Positions 55,052-64,000 of a DNA stretch of 64,000 nt are shown here, one piece after another. The translations under genes were made by a program, and so were the position numbers. The DNA lies in contig NZ_JAATJB010000001.1 of the NCBI RefSeq assembly GCF_011927635.1, positions 310,001-374,000 of the forward strand, given 5' to 3'. Numbering within the stretch: position 1 is the first letter of the stretch; every line of letters starts with the position of its first letter. Under the pieces are notes generated by a model. That model searched no databases. It was not told where the DNA came from and saw nothing but the letters and a program-made list of their open reading frames with translations. The DNA comes from Sphingomonas trueperi (lineage in GTDB: Bacteria; Pseudomonadota; Alphaproteobacteria; Sphingomonadales; Sphingomonadaceae).

Positions 55052-56953
55052 GTGAAGCTGGTTCGTACCGCCTGGAAGATACTCGTCGGAATCAAGGACC
55101 TGCTCGTCCTGGTTCTGCTCCTCCTGTTCTTTTCCGCGCTATTCGCGGCGCTTTCGCACCGCCCGACCCCCGCGACGATTCGCGACGGTGCGCTGATCGT
55201 CGCGTTCAACGGCGCGCTGGTCGAGCATCCGAGCGAGGCCGATCCGCTGTCCAGCGTCAGCGGTGCGCGCGCCGTCGGCCAGGTGGGCGCGCGCGACGTG
55301 ATCCGCGCGCTCGATGCCGCCAGGACCGACTCCCGCGTCAAGGCGGTGGTGCTCGATCTCGACAGCTTCCTCGGCGGTTATCCCGCGACGGTGAGCGAAG
55401 TCGCCGCCGCGGTCGGCCGCGTCCGCGCCGCCGGCAAGCCGGTGCTCGCCTATGCCACCGCCTATACCGACAGCGGCTATCAGATCGCGGCCAATGCCAG
55501 CGAAATCTGGGTCCACCCGATGGGCGGTTCGCTGTTCATGGGGCCGGGCGGCCGCCAGCTCTATTACAAGGGGCTGACCGAGAAGCTCGGCATCAACGTC
55601 CATGTCTACAAGGTCGGCAAGTTCAAGTCGGCGGTGGAGCCCTATATCCGCGCCGACATGTCGCCCGAGGCGCGCGAGGCGAACACCGCGCTCTATGGCG
55701 GACTGCTCGACCAGTGGCGCGAGGGCGTCCTGAAGGCGCGGCCCAAGGCCCGCATCGCCGAGTTCCTGACGAAGCCCGACGTGGCGATCACCGCCGCCAA
55801 GGGCGACATCGCCGCCGCCAACAAGGCCTATGGCCTGGTCGACGAGCTCGGCGACCGCATCGCCTTCGGCCAGCATGTCGCGAAGCTGGTGGGGGCACCG
55901 AACGGCGCCCGCGCGGGCAATTTCAACGCGATCAAGCTCGCCGACTGGCTTCAGGCCAACCCGGTGCCGACCAGCGGCGACGCGATCGGCGTGATCACCG
56001 TCGCGGGCGAGATCGTCGACGGCAAGGGCGGCGCGGGGACCGCGGGCGGCGACACGATAGCCAAGCTGGTGCTCGACGGGCTGAAGGACGGCAAGCTCAA
56101 GGCGCTGGTCGTCCGCGTCGATTCGCCGGGCGGCTCGGCGATGGCCTCGGAGCAGATGCGCCAGGCGATCCTCCAGGCCAAGGCGAAGAAGCTGCCGGTC
56201 GTCGTCTCGATGGGCGGCCTCGCGGCGAGCGGCGGCTATTGGGTGTCGACCGCGGGCGACGTGATCTTCGCCGAGCCCAACACCATCACCGGATCGATCG
56301 GCATCTTCGGCATCATCCCCACCTTCGAGAACAGCCTCGCCAAGATCGGCGTGACCACCGACGGGGTGGAGAGCACGCCGCTCACCGGCCAGCCGAGCAT
56401 CTATGGCGGCACCAACGCCACGGTCGACACGATCCTGCAATCGGCGATCGAAGCGGGCTATGGCCGCTTCGTCGGGTTGGTCGCGGCCTCGCGCAAGCTC
56501 ACCCCGCAGCGGGTGGACGAGATCGGCCAGGGCCGGGTGTGGATCGGCGGCATCGCCCGGCAGATCGGCCTGGTCGATCGCTTCGGCGGGCTGAACGACG
56601 CCATCGCCGAGGCCGCCAAGCGCGCCAAGCTCGATCCCGCCAAGGTGCGGCCGGTCTATCTCGCCAAGAAGCCCAACGCGCTGACTGCCGCGCTGGCCGG
56701 CTTCCTCGGCACGCTGGGCGGGGATGACGAGGATGACGGCAACTGGGCCGATGCCCCCGCCGGCAGCGACGCCTATGCCCGGATCGGCGAGGAGCGCCGC
56801 ATGCTGCTCGCCCAGGCGCTGGGCGACGCCAAGCGGCTGACCGCGAGCGGCTCGGTGCAGGCGCGCTGCCTCGAATGCATGGCGCTGGGCGTGCCGAGCG
56901 CGCAGCCGAGCGACCTTGCCCTTCTCCAATTCGCCATGGGAGCCCTGAAATGA
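55052..56953 (+). CDS. sppA: Signal peptide peptidase SppA (67 kDa type)
   Basis: Membrane-anchored serine protease that degrades cleaved signal peptides, 633 residues. One N-terminal membrane helix ([19 protein letters not shown], about 18-36) precedes two ClpP-like halves. The catalytic lysine lies in the N-terminal half, probably in [15 protein letters not shown] (near residue 190), and the serine in the C-terminal half in [13 protein letters not shown] (near residue 393), the arrangement of the E. coli-type enzyme. The start GTG at 55052 follows GAGGAG; an ATG 20 codons earlier lacks a ribosome site. Its stop overlaps the next start. Confidence 0.93.
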   Translation: MKLVRTAWKILVGIKDLLVLVLLLLFFSALFAALSHRPTPATIRDGALIVAFNGALVEHPSEADPLSSVSGARAVGQVGARDVIRALDAARTDSRVKAVVLDLDSFLGGYPATVSEVAAAVGRVRAAGKPVLAYATAYTDSGYQIAANASEIWVHPMGGSLFMGPGGRQLYYKGLTEKLGINVHVYKVGKFKSAVEPYIRADMSPEAREANTALYGGLLDQWREGVLKARPKARIAEFLTKPDVAITAAKGDIAAANKAYGLVDELGDRIAFGQHVAKLVGAPNGARAGNFNAIKLADWLQANPVPTSGDAIGVITVAGEIVDGKGGAGTAGGDTIAKLVLDGLKDGKLKALVVRVDSPGGSAMASEQMRQAILQAKAKKLPVVVSMGGLAASGGYWVSTAGDVIFAEPNTITGSIGIFGIIPTFENSLAKIGVTTDGVESTPLTGQPSIYGGTNATVDTILQSAIEAGYGRFVGLVAASRKLTPQRVDEIGQGRVWIGGIARQIGLVDRFGGLNDAIAEAAKRAKLDPAKVRPVYLAKKPNALTAALAGFLGTLGGDDEDDGNWADAPAGSDAYARIGEERRMLLAQALGDAKRLTASGSVQARCLECMALGVPSAQPSDLALLQFAMGALK

Positions 56954-57513
56954 TCGGCATTCGCGCCGCCACGCCGGATGACGCCGCCGCGATCGCCGCC
57001 ATCTATGCGCCGAACGTTCTGACCGGTACCGCCTCGTTCGAAATCGAGCCGCCCGACGCCGCCACGATGGCAGCGCGGATGGCATCGAGCGAGGGCTATT
57101 ACCCGTGGATCGTCGCCACCAATGGCGACGGCGCCGATGGCGGGGTGATCGGCTATGCCTATGCCAGCAAGTTCCGCGACCGGCCGGCCTATCGCTACGT
57201 CGTCGAAAGCTCGATCTACATGGCCGACACCGCGCAGCGTCGCGGCGCCGGGCGGCTGCTCTACGAGGCGCTGGTCGATACGCTCCGCGCGCAGGGCTTC
57301 GTCCACGCCTTCGGGATGATCACCCTGCCCAACGACAGCTCGATCGCGCTGCACGAGGCGGTGGGCTTCCGCCGCACCGGCGTGTTTCGCGAGGCGGGGT
57401 ACAAGCACGGCCAGTGGATCGACGTCGGCATCTGGCAGTGCGAGCTCAACGAGCCCGCCCGCCCGCCGGAAGAGCCCAAGCCCTTCCACGAACTCGGCGT
57501 CGTCCGCGTCTGA
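56950..57513 (+). CDS. GNAT acetyltransferase of the phosphinothricin/L-amino-acid type
   Basis: 187 residues with a full GNAT fold: IRAATPDDAAAIAAIYAPNVLTGTASFE (about 4-31) is the signature of the Pat/MnaT/YncA-like subfamily, and QRRGAGRLLYEALVD (about 96-110) is the acetyl-CoA pyrophosphate loop; ALHEAVGFRRTGVFREAGYKHGQWIDVGIW (about 135-164) forms the C-terminal half. Such enzymes N-acetylate methionine sulfone/sulfoximine or phosphinothricin-like amino acids. ATG at 56950 overlaps the sppA stop by four bases, so the genes are coupled. Confidence 0.9.
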   Translation: MIGIRAATPDDAAAIAAIYAPNVLTGTASFEIEPPDAATMAARMASSEGYYPWIVATNGDGADGGVIGYAYASKFRDRPAYRYVVESSIYMADTAQRRGAGRLLYEALVDTLRAQGFVHAFGMITLPNDSSIALHEAVGFRRTGVFREAGYKHGQWIDVGIWQCELNEPARPPEEPKPFHELGVVRV

Positions 57514-57583
57514 GCGGGGGCACTCAAAAGGCTTCCCCACCAGACAGTTGACCCGCAACGGCGATTGGCCGAGGTTCATCGCA

Positions 57584-57982
57584 ATGGATCCGACTTCGCC
57601 GTATGCGGTCGATTTCACGATCGATGTCGAGCGTGAGACCCGCCTGATCGCCGTCCGCGTCACCGGCGTGCCCTCGCCGGAGGATGTCGGCTGGATCGCC
57701 GAAGAGGTGCGCGCGGCGATCCTCACGCTCGGCGCCGACGCGGGCCGGCACCGCACGCTCTATGACGCGCGCGGCGTCCATGTGCTGCCGCAGGCGACCG
57801 CCGATTTCGTGCTCAAGAATTTCACCGATATCGAGGGGACGCAGTGGGCGCATCGGCTCGCTTTCGTCGCCTCGACGATGCTGACGCGGCTGCAGGTCCG
57901 CCGGATCGTGGAGGTGCGGCCGGGCGCGATGCTGTTCGACGATGTCGAGGCTGCCCGCGCCTGGTTGCTGGGCAGCGGCTGA
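57584..57982 (+). CDS. Hypothetical STAS/SpoIIAA-like protein
   Basis: 132-residue cytoplasmic protein without recognised catalytic residues. Pattern of alternating strands and helices (VDFTIDVERETRLIAVRVTGVPSPEDVGWIAEEVRAAI, HRTLYDARGVHVLPQATADFVLKNF, HRLAFVASTMLTRLQVRRIVEV, DVEAARAWLLG) resembles the SpoIIAA/STAS-like fold found in alphaproteobacteria, where a short sheet carries helices of a possible regulatory or lipid-binding domain. I chose ATG at 57584 over a TTG 12 codons upstream. Convergent with fabI. Function unknown. Confidence 0.7.
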   Translation: MDPTSPYAVDFTIDVERETRLIAVRVTGVPSPEDVGWIAEEVRAAILTLGADAGRHRTLYDARGVHVLPQATADFVLKNFTDIEGTQWAHRLAFVASTMLTRLQVRRIVEVRPGAMLFDDVEAARAWLLGSG

Positions 57983-58013
57983 GCGGGGCGGCGCGCGGCC
58001 GCCCCGGTTCGTG

Positions 58014-58817
58014 TCAGGCCAGCGCGATGTCCGGCGCGTCCTCGGCCTTCATGCCGATCACGTTGTAGCCGGCGTCGACATGGTGGGTCTCGCCGGTGAC
58101 GCCCGATGCCAGGTCCGACAGCAGATACAGGCCGGCGCCGCCGACATCCTCGATCGTCACGTTGCGGCGGAGCGGCGAGTTCAGCTGGTTCCATTTGAGG
58201 ATATAGTTGAAGTCGCCAATGCCGCGTGCCGCCAGCGTCTGGATCGGGCCCGCCGAGATGGCGTTGACGCGGATATTCTCCGGCCCGAGGTCCATCGCCA
58301 GATACTTGACCGAGGTTTCCAGCGCCGACTTGGCGACACCCATCACGTTATAGTGCGGTACCACCTTCTCGGCGCCGTAATAGCTCAGCGTCAGCAGGCT
58401 GCCGCCGTTCGGCATCATCCGCTGCGCGCGCTGCGCCACCGCAGTGAAGCTGTACACCGAGATGTTCATCGTCATCAGGAAGTTGTCGAGCGTGGTGTCG
58501 TAATAATGGCCGCGCAGCTGGTTCTTGTCCGAGAACCCGATCGCGTGGACGACGAAGTCGATCGTCGGCCAGCGCGCCGCCAGCGTCTCGAAGGTGGTGT
58601 CGAGCGCGGCCATGTCCGCCACGTCGCAATCGATCAGGAAATCGGAGCCCACCTGCTCGGCCAGCGGCTTCACCCGCTTGAGCAGCGCTTCGCCCTGATA
58701 GGAAAAGGCCAGCTCCGCACCCTGGGCGTGCAGTGCCTTGGCGATTCCCCATGCCAGCGATTTGTCGTTGGCGAGGCCCATGATGAGCCCGCGCTTCCCT
58801 TGCATCAATCCGGTCAC
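58014..58817 (-). CDS. fabI: Enoyl-[acyl-carrier-protein] reductase (NADH) FabI
   Basis: Last step of each fatty-acid elongation cycle. 267 residues of the divergent SDR group: GKRGLIMGLANDKSLAWGIAKAL (about 7-29), and the catalytic Y-x6-K as SYYGAEKVVPHYNVMGVAKSALE (about 155-177, Tyr then Lys). The GTG at 58817 ([10 protein letters not shown]) fits the family start and overlaps the upstream YihY stop by four bases (GTGA). Sensitive to triclosan-type inhibitors in relatives. Third gene of the dnaJ-like/yihY/fabI run. Confidence 0.95.
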   Translation of the reverse strand: MTGLMQGKRGLIMGLANDKSLAWGIAKALHAQGAELAFSYQGEALLKRVKPLAEQVGSDFLIDCDVADMAALDTTFETLAARWPTIDFVVHAIGFSDKNQLRGHYYDTTLDNFLMTMNISVYSFTAVAQRAQRMMPNGGSLLTLSYYGAEKVVPHYNVMGVAKSALETSVKYLAMDLGPENIRVNAISAGPIQTLAARGIGDFNYILKWNQLNSPLRRNVTIEDVGGAGLYLLSDLASGVTGETHHVDAGYNVIGMKAEDAPDIALA

Positions 58818-59827
58818 GTCTTCTGAATCTCCTGTGCTTGATCCCCCTCTAGACCGGGATCGGGCACTTCCGCCAGAGCGGCGTTGAGCTCCGCCCCGAC
58901 GACGAGGCCGAGTCCCACCAGGAAAAAGAAGATCAGCGCGACCATCACCCCCGCCAGGCTGCCATAGGTGGCGCCATAGCCGCCCATCGTCGCCAGCACC
59001 CAGGGCAGCACGCCGGTGACCGCCAGCCACCAGGCGGTGGTGAACAGCGCACCGGGCCATTTGGGATAGCAGCGGGCGCGATACTGCGACGGGGTGAGCG
59101 AGTAGAACAGCACGAACAGTGCCCCGAACAGGGCGAAGGCCGGCACCGCCTTGCTCGCCGAGGCGAAGCGCTGCGCTTCGGTCGCCCAGGGCAGGATGCG
59201 GTAGAGAAACTGCTCGATGCCGGTGAGGATCACCTGGAAGGTGAAGGCCAGCATCACCAGCACGACCGCGCCGACGATCATCCCGATCGATGCGATGCGG
59301 TAGCGCCAGAAGGGTGTGCTGGAGCTGACGCCATAGGCCTGGCGCAGGATGCCGCGGATCGTTTCGATGAAGCCGGTGGTGGTCCACAGGCCCACCGCCG
59401 CGCCCAGCCACAGCAAGCCGCCGGTGCGGCCGTTGAGCACCTCCACCACCGGGCCGCGCAGCAGCTCCGCCACGTCCGGCGGTACGGTCTGCAGGAAGGC
59501 CTCCAGCGCATGGACGCCGGTGCCGGTGCGGCCGACCAGGCTCGCGAGTGCCGTAGCGACGATGAAGAAGGGGAACAGCGTTACCAGCGACAGATAGGCG
59601 AGGTTGCCCGCATAGGTGAAGCCGTCGTTGAAGGTGCCGATCGCGACGCGCTTGACGATCTCGAACATGCGTTCGGTGACGCCGAGCTCGGCCAGCCGCC
59701 GCGGCACCTTTCCGCCGACCTGCAGCCGCCGTCCTTCGGGCGACTGGGGCGAGATCGAGGCGCGCGTCGGATCGTCCACCAGCTTCAGACGCCCATGCGT
59801 CCCCGCGGGTTCCCCTTGTTCTTCCAT
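58814..59827 (-). CDS. YihY/BrkB-family inner-membrane protein
   Basis: 337 residues with about six transmembrane helices: near 70-90 ([23 protein letters not shown]), 130-155, 175-200 ([20 protein letters not shown]), 225-245, 255-275 and 285-310, then an acidic cytoplasmic tail. The N-terminal 55 residues are soluble. The family, once called RNase BN, has no proven enzymatic role; some members are linked to transport or serum resistance. ATG at 59827 lies inside the last 43 bases of the dnaJ-like gene; its stop overlaps fabI. Confidence 0.88.
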   Translation of the reverse strand: MEEQGEPAGTHGRLKLVDDPTRASISPQSPEGRRLQVGGKVPRRLAELGVTERMFEIVKRVAIGTFNDGFTYAGNLAYLSLVTLFPFFIVATALASLVGRTGTGVHALEAFLQTVPPDVAELLRGPVVEVLNGRTGGLLWLGAAVGLWTTTGFIETIRGILRQAYGVSSSTPFWRYRIASIGMIVGAVVLVMLAFTFQVILTGIEQFLYRILPWATEAQRFASASKAVPAFALFGALFVLFYSLTPSQYRARCYPKWPGALFTTAWWLAVTGVLPWVLATMGGYGATYGSLAGVMVALIFFFLVGLGLVVGAELNAALAEVPDPGLEGDQAQEIQKT

Positions 59828-60723
59828 CCTTGGGCGAATTCGATGAGGGCGTCGTCGTCGACCGGCAGCTCGACCATCAGCGTGACGAACAGATCGCCGC
59901 GCGCGCCGCCCCGCTTGTGGAAGCCGCGGCCCTTGAGGCGGAGGACCTTGCCCGAGCTCGAGCCCTTGGGCACCGTCAGCATCACCGGGCCGTCGGGGGT
60001 GGGCACGCGCACCTGTGCGCCAAGCACCGCCTCGGCCAGCGTCACCGGCAGGTCGAGCTTGATGTCGTCACCGTCGCGCACATAGAAACGATGCGGCTGG
60101 ATCTCGATCGTGACGATCGCGTCGCCGGCGCCGCCCGGGCCTTCCTCGCCCTTGCCGGCCAGGCGCATCTGGGTGCCTTCCTCGACGCCGGGGGGGAGCT
60201 TGAGGTCGATCGTCTTGCCGTCCTTGAGCGTGATCCGCTGCGGCGCGAGCCTGGCGGCGTCCTCGAATGACACCGCCAGGCGATAGGCGATGTTGGCGCC
60301 CTTGGGCTGGGGACGCCGGCCGAAGCCGCCGAACCCGCCGCTGAAGCCCCCCCCGCCGCCGCGCTTGCCGCCGCCGAACAGCCCTTCGAAAATGTCGCCG
60401 ATGTCAGCCTCGCCGCCGCCGAAATCGAACTGGCCGCCGCCGGGACGGAAGCCGCCCCCGCCGCCGCCCGCGCCTGCGCCGAAGCCGAACGGCGCGATCG
60501 GGTTGCCGTCGCCGTCGATTTCGCCGCGATCGAAGCGGGCGCGCTTGTCCTTGTCGGTCAGCAGGTCATAGGCTTGGGTGACCTGGCTGAACTTCTCCGA
60601 CGCCTTGGGATTGTCCTTGTTGCGATCGGGGTGCAGCTCCTTGGCGAGCTTGCGATAGGCCTTCTTGATCTCGTCCTCGCTCGCGCTTCGCGCCACCCCG
60701 AGCGTTACGTATGGATCTGCCAC
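59785..60723 (-). CDS. J-domain protein of the CbpA type (no zinc finger)
   Basis: 312-residue DnaK co-chaperone. J domain at 1-70 with HPD in [15 protein letters not shown] (about 27-41), then a Gly/Phe-rich region (about 85-140, [20 protein letters not shown]), and two C-terminal substrate-binding beta domains ([38 protein letters not shown] ...). The DnaJ zinc-finger cysteines are absent, so it is class B like CbpA. GTG at 60723 ([10 protein letters not shown]) is the start that fits the J domain. Its 3' end overlaps yihY by 43 bases. Confidence 0.92.
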   Translation of the reverse strand: MADPYVTLGVARSASEDEIKKAYRKLAKELHPDRNKDNPKASEKFSQVTQAYDLLTDKDKRARFDRGEIDGDGNPIAPFGFGAGAGGGGGGFRPGGGQFDFGGGEADIGDIFEGLFGGGKRGGGGGFSGGFGGFGRRPQPKGANIAYRLAVSFEDAARLAPQRITLKDGKTIDLKLPPGVEEGTQMRLAGKGEEGPGGAGDAIVTIEIQPHRFYVRDGDDIKLDLPVTLAEAVLGAQVRVPTPDGPVMLTVPKGSSSGKVLRLKGRGFHKRGGARGDLFVTLMVELPVDDDALIEFAQGWKNKGNPRGRMGV

Positions 60724-60823
60724 CAAAATCCCCAATGCGTCCAATGCCGATCGCCCGCCCCTTACAGGACAGGTGTTAAAGCCCAAACATCGGCGTGCGG
60801 ATCGTTTCGCGCAAGGGGTGCGA

Positions 60824-62299
60824 TCAGCCGAGCAGCGCCTGGGCGCCGCGCAGGTCGGCGACAAAGTCCGTATAGGCCTGCGCCGCCGCGTCGGCATCGG
60901 GGAGGCGGAGCAGGTAGCTCGGGTGCACCGTCACCCAGCCGGTGCCGCCTTCGGGCAGCGCGAGCTTCTGGCCACGCAGCCTGGAGATGGTCGCCGCCTT
61001 GCCGGTAATCTGGCGGGCGGCGGTGGCGCCGAGCGCCACGACGAGCTTGGGGCGGACCAGCGCCAGCTCCTGCTCGTACCACCAGCGGCAGGCAGTGATC
61101 TCGCCGGCATCGGGCTTGGCGTGGATGCGCCGCTTGCCGCGCGGCTCGAACTTGAAGTGCTTGACCGCATTGGTGACGTAGACGCGGGCGCGGTCGATCC
61201 CCGCCTCTTCGAGCGCGCGGTCGAGCATCTGTCCGGCAGGGCCGACAAAGGCGCGGCCGGCGAGGTCCTCCTGGTCGCCCGGCTGCTCGCCGACCAGCAT
61301 CATGTCGGCGTCGAGCGGTCCTTCGCCGAACACGGTCTGCGTGGCGGGCTTGTAGAGCGGGCAGCGGGTGCACGCCGCCGCCTCGTCGCGCAGCGCTTCC
61401 CAGGCGCCTTCGACATTGCCGCCGACCGAGCTGCGCGCCGTTTCCACCATCGCCGTCTCCCGCGCCCGGGCACCGGCCACGAGCTCCTTGACCAACGCGG
61501 TTTCAGGCATGTTTTTCCAGTATTTTCGCGGCATTTCCTTCAGCATCGCGCCGGTCTTCAAGCGGGCGGGATTGAAGATGGAGGCATAATAGGTCTTCCA
61601 CACCGCCTCGACCGGATCGTCGGCCAGCGCGTCGCCGCGGGTCGCGGCGGGGCCTTCGCTGAGCGTGGTGCCGTCCCAGTGGAGCGAGACTTCGGGGGTG
61701 AGGATCGACCAGCGCATGCTCGCGAACCGTTCGACGAAGAAGCGGGCATTGGCCCGGACGATGTGATGCTCGGGTTCGAACCAGGCGATGAAGCGCGGGC
61801 CGCTCTCGTCCACCAGTTCGCGGAAGCGGACGAAGGCGCGCATCTTGTGGATGTCGCGGCGCACCGCCTTGGCCATCAGCTCCAAGCGGCGGACCAGCGG
61901 ATCGGCGCGATCCTCGATGCGGTGCGGATCGGTGGCGAGCAGCGTATAGAGCAGCGAGAAGCGCTGCGGGTCGGCGTGGAGGATGACGGCTTGGGCGAGG
62001 TCGAGGAAGGCTTTCGGGACCCGCAGGCGGCGGTCACCCTCACCCTCCCCACCGCCTTCGGCGGCGGGTCCCCTCCCTTTCCCGAGGGGAGAGGGCTCTA
62101 AGCTCCCTCTCCCCTCGGGAAAGGGAGGGAGCGGCGAAGCCGCGAAAGGGTGAGGGTGATCGAGGGCGAAAAGGTCCCCCGGCGCGTCCCCAACCCGCCA
62201 CACAACCTCGGGCGGCGCGACATGCGCCTGGGCCAGCGCCCGCGCCGCATCGCGCCAGCCCTCGAAATCATCCTCGGCGGCAAGCGTTACGGCGCGCAA
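60824..62299 (-). CDS. DUF4130-UdgX fusion (uracil-DNA glycosylase superfamily) with an in-frame repeat insertion
   Basis: 491-residue repair protein. Residues about 1-240 form a DUF4130 domain ([41 protein letters not shown]). Residues about 285-490 are UdgX: FeS cysteines starting with [11 protein letters not shown], the [21 protein letters not shown] motif, and KRRIHAKP, whose histidine in UdgX forms a covalent bond with the abasic site after uracil removal. HPSYLLR is the last motif. Residues about 47-88 ([15 protein letters not shown] ... GEGD) are encoded by a 126-bp palindromic element. Start TTG at 62299, three bases after the hemerythrin-like stop. It pairs with the radical SAM gene upstream, a linkage noted in the UdgX family. 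Confidence 0.9.
   Translation of the reverse strand: MRAVTLAAEDDFEGWRDAARALAQAHVAPPEVVWRVGDAPGDLFALDHPHPFAASPLPPFPEGRGSLEPSPLGKGRGPAAEGGGEGEGDRRLRVPKAFLDLAQAVILHADPQRFSLLYTLLATDPHRIEDRADPLVRRLELMAKAVRRDIHKMRAFVRFRELVDESGPRFIAWFEPEHHIVRANARFFVERFASMRWSILTPEVSLHWDGTTLSEGPAATRGDALADDPVEAVWKTYYASIFNPARLKTGAMLKEMPRKYWKNMPETALVKELVAGARARETAMVETARSSVGGNVEGAWEALRDEAAACTRCPLYKPATQTVFGEGPLDADMMLVGEQPGDQEDLAGRAFVGPAGQMLDRALEEAGIDRARVYVTNAVKHFKFEPRGKRRIHAKPDAGEITACRWWYEQELALVRPKLVVALGATAARQITGKAATISRLRGQKLALPEGGTGWVTVHPSYLLRLPDADAAAQAYTDFVADLRGAQALLG
62034..62159. repeat. Palindromic element, family E, inside the UdgX gene
   Basis: 126 bp (42 codons); ends are the 13-base TCACCCTCACCCT and its complement, with inner hairpins CCCTCCCTTTCCCGAGG / CCTCGGGAAAGGGAGGG arranged as inverted copies. 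Translated in frame. Its CCCTCTCCCCTC core resembles the arms around the DUF559 gene. Confidence 0.88.
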
Positions 62300-62302
62300 C
62301 GC

Positions 62303-62788
62303 TTACTCGCGCTCGTCGCCCGGCGGATGGGCTTCGGCGCGCTCCAGTTCCTTGGGCTTGCGCTTCTCGAAGATCTTGCCGAGCCGCTCTTCCTCTTCCG
62401 CCGAGAGTTCCTTCTCGGCGGTCGGGAACATCTCTTCCTCCTCCTCGTCGATATGGTGGAGGTAGCGGTCCTTCATAGCGCGGAACTTGGACAGCCAGGC
62501 GGAGGAGGACATTTCGATGTCCATCAGCTCGCCGAGCAGATCGTCGACTTCCTTGTGCTCGGACACCGAATGGCGCGCATCCTCGCGCAGCTCCGGATTG
62601 GCGAGCATCGTCGCGTAGAGCGACTCTTCCTCGGCCGCGGCGTGCGACTGGAGCTCGAGGCGGAGCTGCTCGAAAAGGTCGCGACGCTCGGGGCTGTCGC
62701 CCGACGTGGCGTCGATCTGCGCGATCAGCTCGCGCTGGCGGTCGTGATCGGCGATGAGGTCGGCGAAGATGCGGGGCTGGTCGGCCAT
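62303..62788 (-). CDS. Hemerythrin-like HHE-domain protein
   Basis: 161-residue four-helix protein with the expected iron ligand pattern of hemerythrin HHE domains: DLIADHDRQRELI (about 10-22), LQSHAAAEEESLY (about 47-59, H and E), ARHSVSEHKEVDDLL (about 69-83), HHIDEEEEEMFP (about 108-119). The C-terminal tail is charged. Probably binds a diiron centre and senses or stores O2/NO. ATG at 62788 follows GGGAG. It lies between the radical SAM gene and UdgX in one operon, an unusual place for it; its stop is 3 bases from the UdgX start. Confidence 0.88.
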   Translation of the reverse strand: MADQPRIFADLIADHDRQRELIAQIDATSGDSPERRDLFEQLRLELQSHAAAEEESLYATMLANPELREDARHSVSEHKEVDDLLGELMDIEMSSSAWLSKFRAMKDRYLHHIDEEEEEMFPTAEKELSAEEEERLGKIFEKRKPKELERAEAHPPGDERE

Positions 62789-62868
62789 GTAGGTGTCTCC
62801 CTGGTTTCCCAGCCCCAACCGGCGGCCTTGCGCTAGGTTGCTCCCGCGAGTCGTTCGCAAGGTTTCGC

Positions 62869-64000
62869 TCACGCCGCAAACAGCTCCAGCTGCTCCTTCT
62901 TGGGCGCGATCCAGGCGCGCAGATCGGCCTTGTCGGTCAGCGCCACCGGGCGCCAGTCGGCGGTGACGATGAACGGGCGGATCTTGGCCAGCGAGACGGT
63001 GAGCCGCGCGACGTCCTCCAGCCGCAGCCGCCGCCATTTGCGCGCGGCGAGGATCGAGGCAACCGCCTTGGTCCCCAGCCCCGGCACGCGCAGCAGCGCC
63101 TCGCGCGGAGCACGGTTGAGGTCAACGGGGAAGCGATCGCGGAAGCGCAGCGCCCAAGCGAGCTTGGGATCGATGTCGAGCGGCAGCATGCCCGTCGCCG
63201 GGTCCACCGCCTGCGCCACTTCGTCGGGCCGATACTCGTAGAAGCGCATCAGCCAGTCCGACTGATACAGCCGATGCTCGCGCATCAGCGGCGGGCGCTG
63301 GAGCGGCAGCACCGTGCTCGCATCGGGAATCGGGCTGAACGCCGAATAATAGACGCGCCGCAGCCCGAAGCGGCCGTACAGCCCGGCCGCGCGATCGATG
63401 ATGTCGCCATCGGTCGCGGCATCGGCGCCGATGATCATCTGGGTCGACTGGCCGGCGGGCGCGAACTTGGGCGCCGAGCGATAGCGTTTCCGCGCATCCG
63501 CCCCATCCAGAATCGCGCTGCGCATCCCCAGCATCGCGCCTTCGATCCGCGGCGCGGATTTTTCAGGCGCCAGGCGCTTAAGCCCCACCACGGTCGGCAG
63601 CTCAACGTTGATCGATACGCGATCGGCGTACAGGCCGGCTTGGTGGATCAGCTCGGGGTCAGCGTCGGGAATTGTCTTGAGATGAATATAGCCGCGGAAA
63701 TGATGGTCTTGGCGCAGGCTCCGCGCCACCTCCACCATCTGCTCCATCGTATAGTCGGACGAGCGGATGATGCCCGAGGAGAGAAACAGCCCCTCGATAT
63801 AGTTGCGCCGGTAGAAGTTCAGCGTGAGCTCGACCACCTCGGCCGGCGTGAACCGCGCGCGGCGCACGTTCGAGCTCTTGCGGTTGATGCAGTAATGGCA
63901 GTCGAAAATGCAGCTGTTGGTCAGCAGAATCTTGAGCAGGCTGATGCAGCGGCCGTCGGGCGCATAGGCATGGCAGATGCCGTTGCCGGTGGTGGACCCG
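62869..64000 (-). CDS. Radical SAM protein of the UdgX-linked DNA-repair type (5' end beyond window)
   Basis: Partial gene: the frame stays open to the window edge, and the region 63868-64000 encodes CHAYAPDGRCISLLKILLTNSCIFDCHYCINRKSS, with the CxxxCxxC iron-sulfur triad in SCIFDCHYC. About 377 residues are present: radical-SAM barrel (SSGIIRSSDYTMEQMVEVARSLRQ, KTIPDADPELIHQAG), QMIIGADAATDGDI, and at the C-terminus a helix-hairpin-helix segment (LNRAPREALLRVPGLGTKAVASILAARKW, about 45-75 residues from the end) and a final PKKEQLELFAA. This matches the putative DNA modification/repair radical SAM family that occurs next to DUF4130/UdgX genes. Reaction unknown. Confidence 0.88.
   Translation of the reverse strand, partial: GSTTGNGICHAYAPDGRCISLLKILLTNSCIFDCHYCINRKSSNVRRARFTPAEVVELTLNFYRRNYIEGLFLSSGIIRSSDYTMEQMVEVARSLRQDHHFRGYIHLKTIPDADPELIHQAGLYADRVSINVELPTVVGLKRLAPEKSAPRIEGAMLGMRSAILDGADARKRYRSAPKFAPAGQSTQMIIGADAATDGDIIDRAAGLYGRFGLRRVYYSAFSPIPDASTVLPLQRPPLMREHRLYQSDWLMRFYEYRPDEVAQAVDPATGMLPLDIDPKLAWALRFRDRFPVDLNRAPREALLRVPGLGTKAVASILAARKWRRLRLEDVARLTVSLAKIRPFIVTADWRPVALTDKADLRAWIAPKKEQLELFAA

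Noticed and set aside
62789..62868. A general-stress sigma (EcfG, GGAAC-N16/17-CGTT) promoter before the hemerythrin-like gene
   Set aside because: The best match is GCAAC-N16-GGTT, with a mismatch in each half, and the gene is inside an operon; too weak to call.

Overview
The window reads as ordinary chromosome of a GC-rich alphaproteobacterium, most likely a Sphingomonas-type member of the Sphingomonadaceae. Supporting signs are an imuA-imuB-dnaE2 cassette with a GTTC-N7-GTTC SOS box, a serC-type leader RNA before serC-serA, groESL behind a CIRCE element, a large Oar-like TonB-dependent receptor, frequent GTG/TTG starts and many 4-base start/stop overlaps. I saw no rRNA, tRNA, CRISPR array, prophage or classical transposase. 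The organism assignment is inference from gene content.

Layout. 1-5.9 kb: rimP-nusA-ylxR-infB operon (minus). 6-10.9 kb: lipoprotein sugar dehydrogenase, two thioesterases, a crotonase, aroC and a small secreted protein. 11-16.9 kb: purA, a 1126-residue hybrid histidine kinase and fumarylacetoacetase. 17-23.4 kb: SOS mutagenesis cassette imuA-imuB-dnaE2. 23.5-28.4 kb: branched-chain 2-oxoacid dehydrogenase operon, a broken YciI gene and a RarD transporter. 28.4-33 kb: argG and the TonB receptor. 33-43.3 kb: cyclopropane synthase, a molybdoenzyme/cytochrome b pair, flavin reductase, rlmN, two secreted proteins and a coupled sseA-metC-mscS operon. 43.4-47.6 kb: queF and a GT4/GH130 glycan pair. 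47.6-52 kb: serC-serA-hisZ with a DUF559 gene wedged before hisZ. 52-57.5 kb: groESL, sppA and an acetyltransferase. 57.6-64 kb: a small unknown protein, dnaJ-like/yihY/fabI, then udgX-hemerythrin-radical SAM, the last running off the right edge.

The most unusual signal is a set of palindromic or two-armed inverted-repeat elements, typically 95-175 bp when paired and about 20-26 bp when solitary. They fall into several sequence families. Some lie between genes, but at least five lie inside protein-coding genes and are read through in frame: twice in imuB and once each in dnaE2, bkdB and the UdgX gene. Three of the five have element boundaries exactly divisible by three. A related arm pair brackets the DUF559 nuclease-like gene as near-perfect 41-bp terminal inverted repeats; the left arm supplies that gene's C-terminus and stop codon and the Shine-Dalgarno sequence of hisZ. 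This resembles the principle of Rickettsia palindromic elements, and suggests a DUF559-associated mobile unit.

A second system of interest is the DNA-repair locus at the right end, where a DUF4130-UdgX fusion, a hemerythrin-like protein and a radical SAM protein with helix-hairpin-helix motifs form one tightly packed operon.
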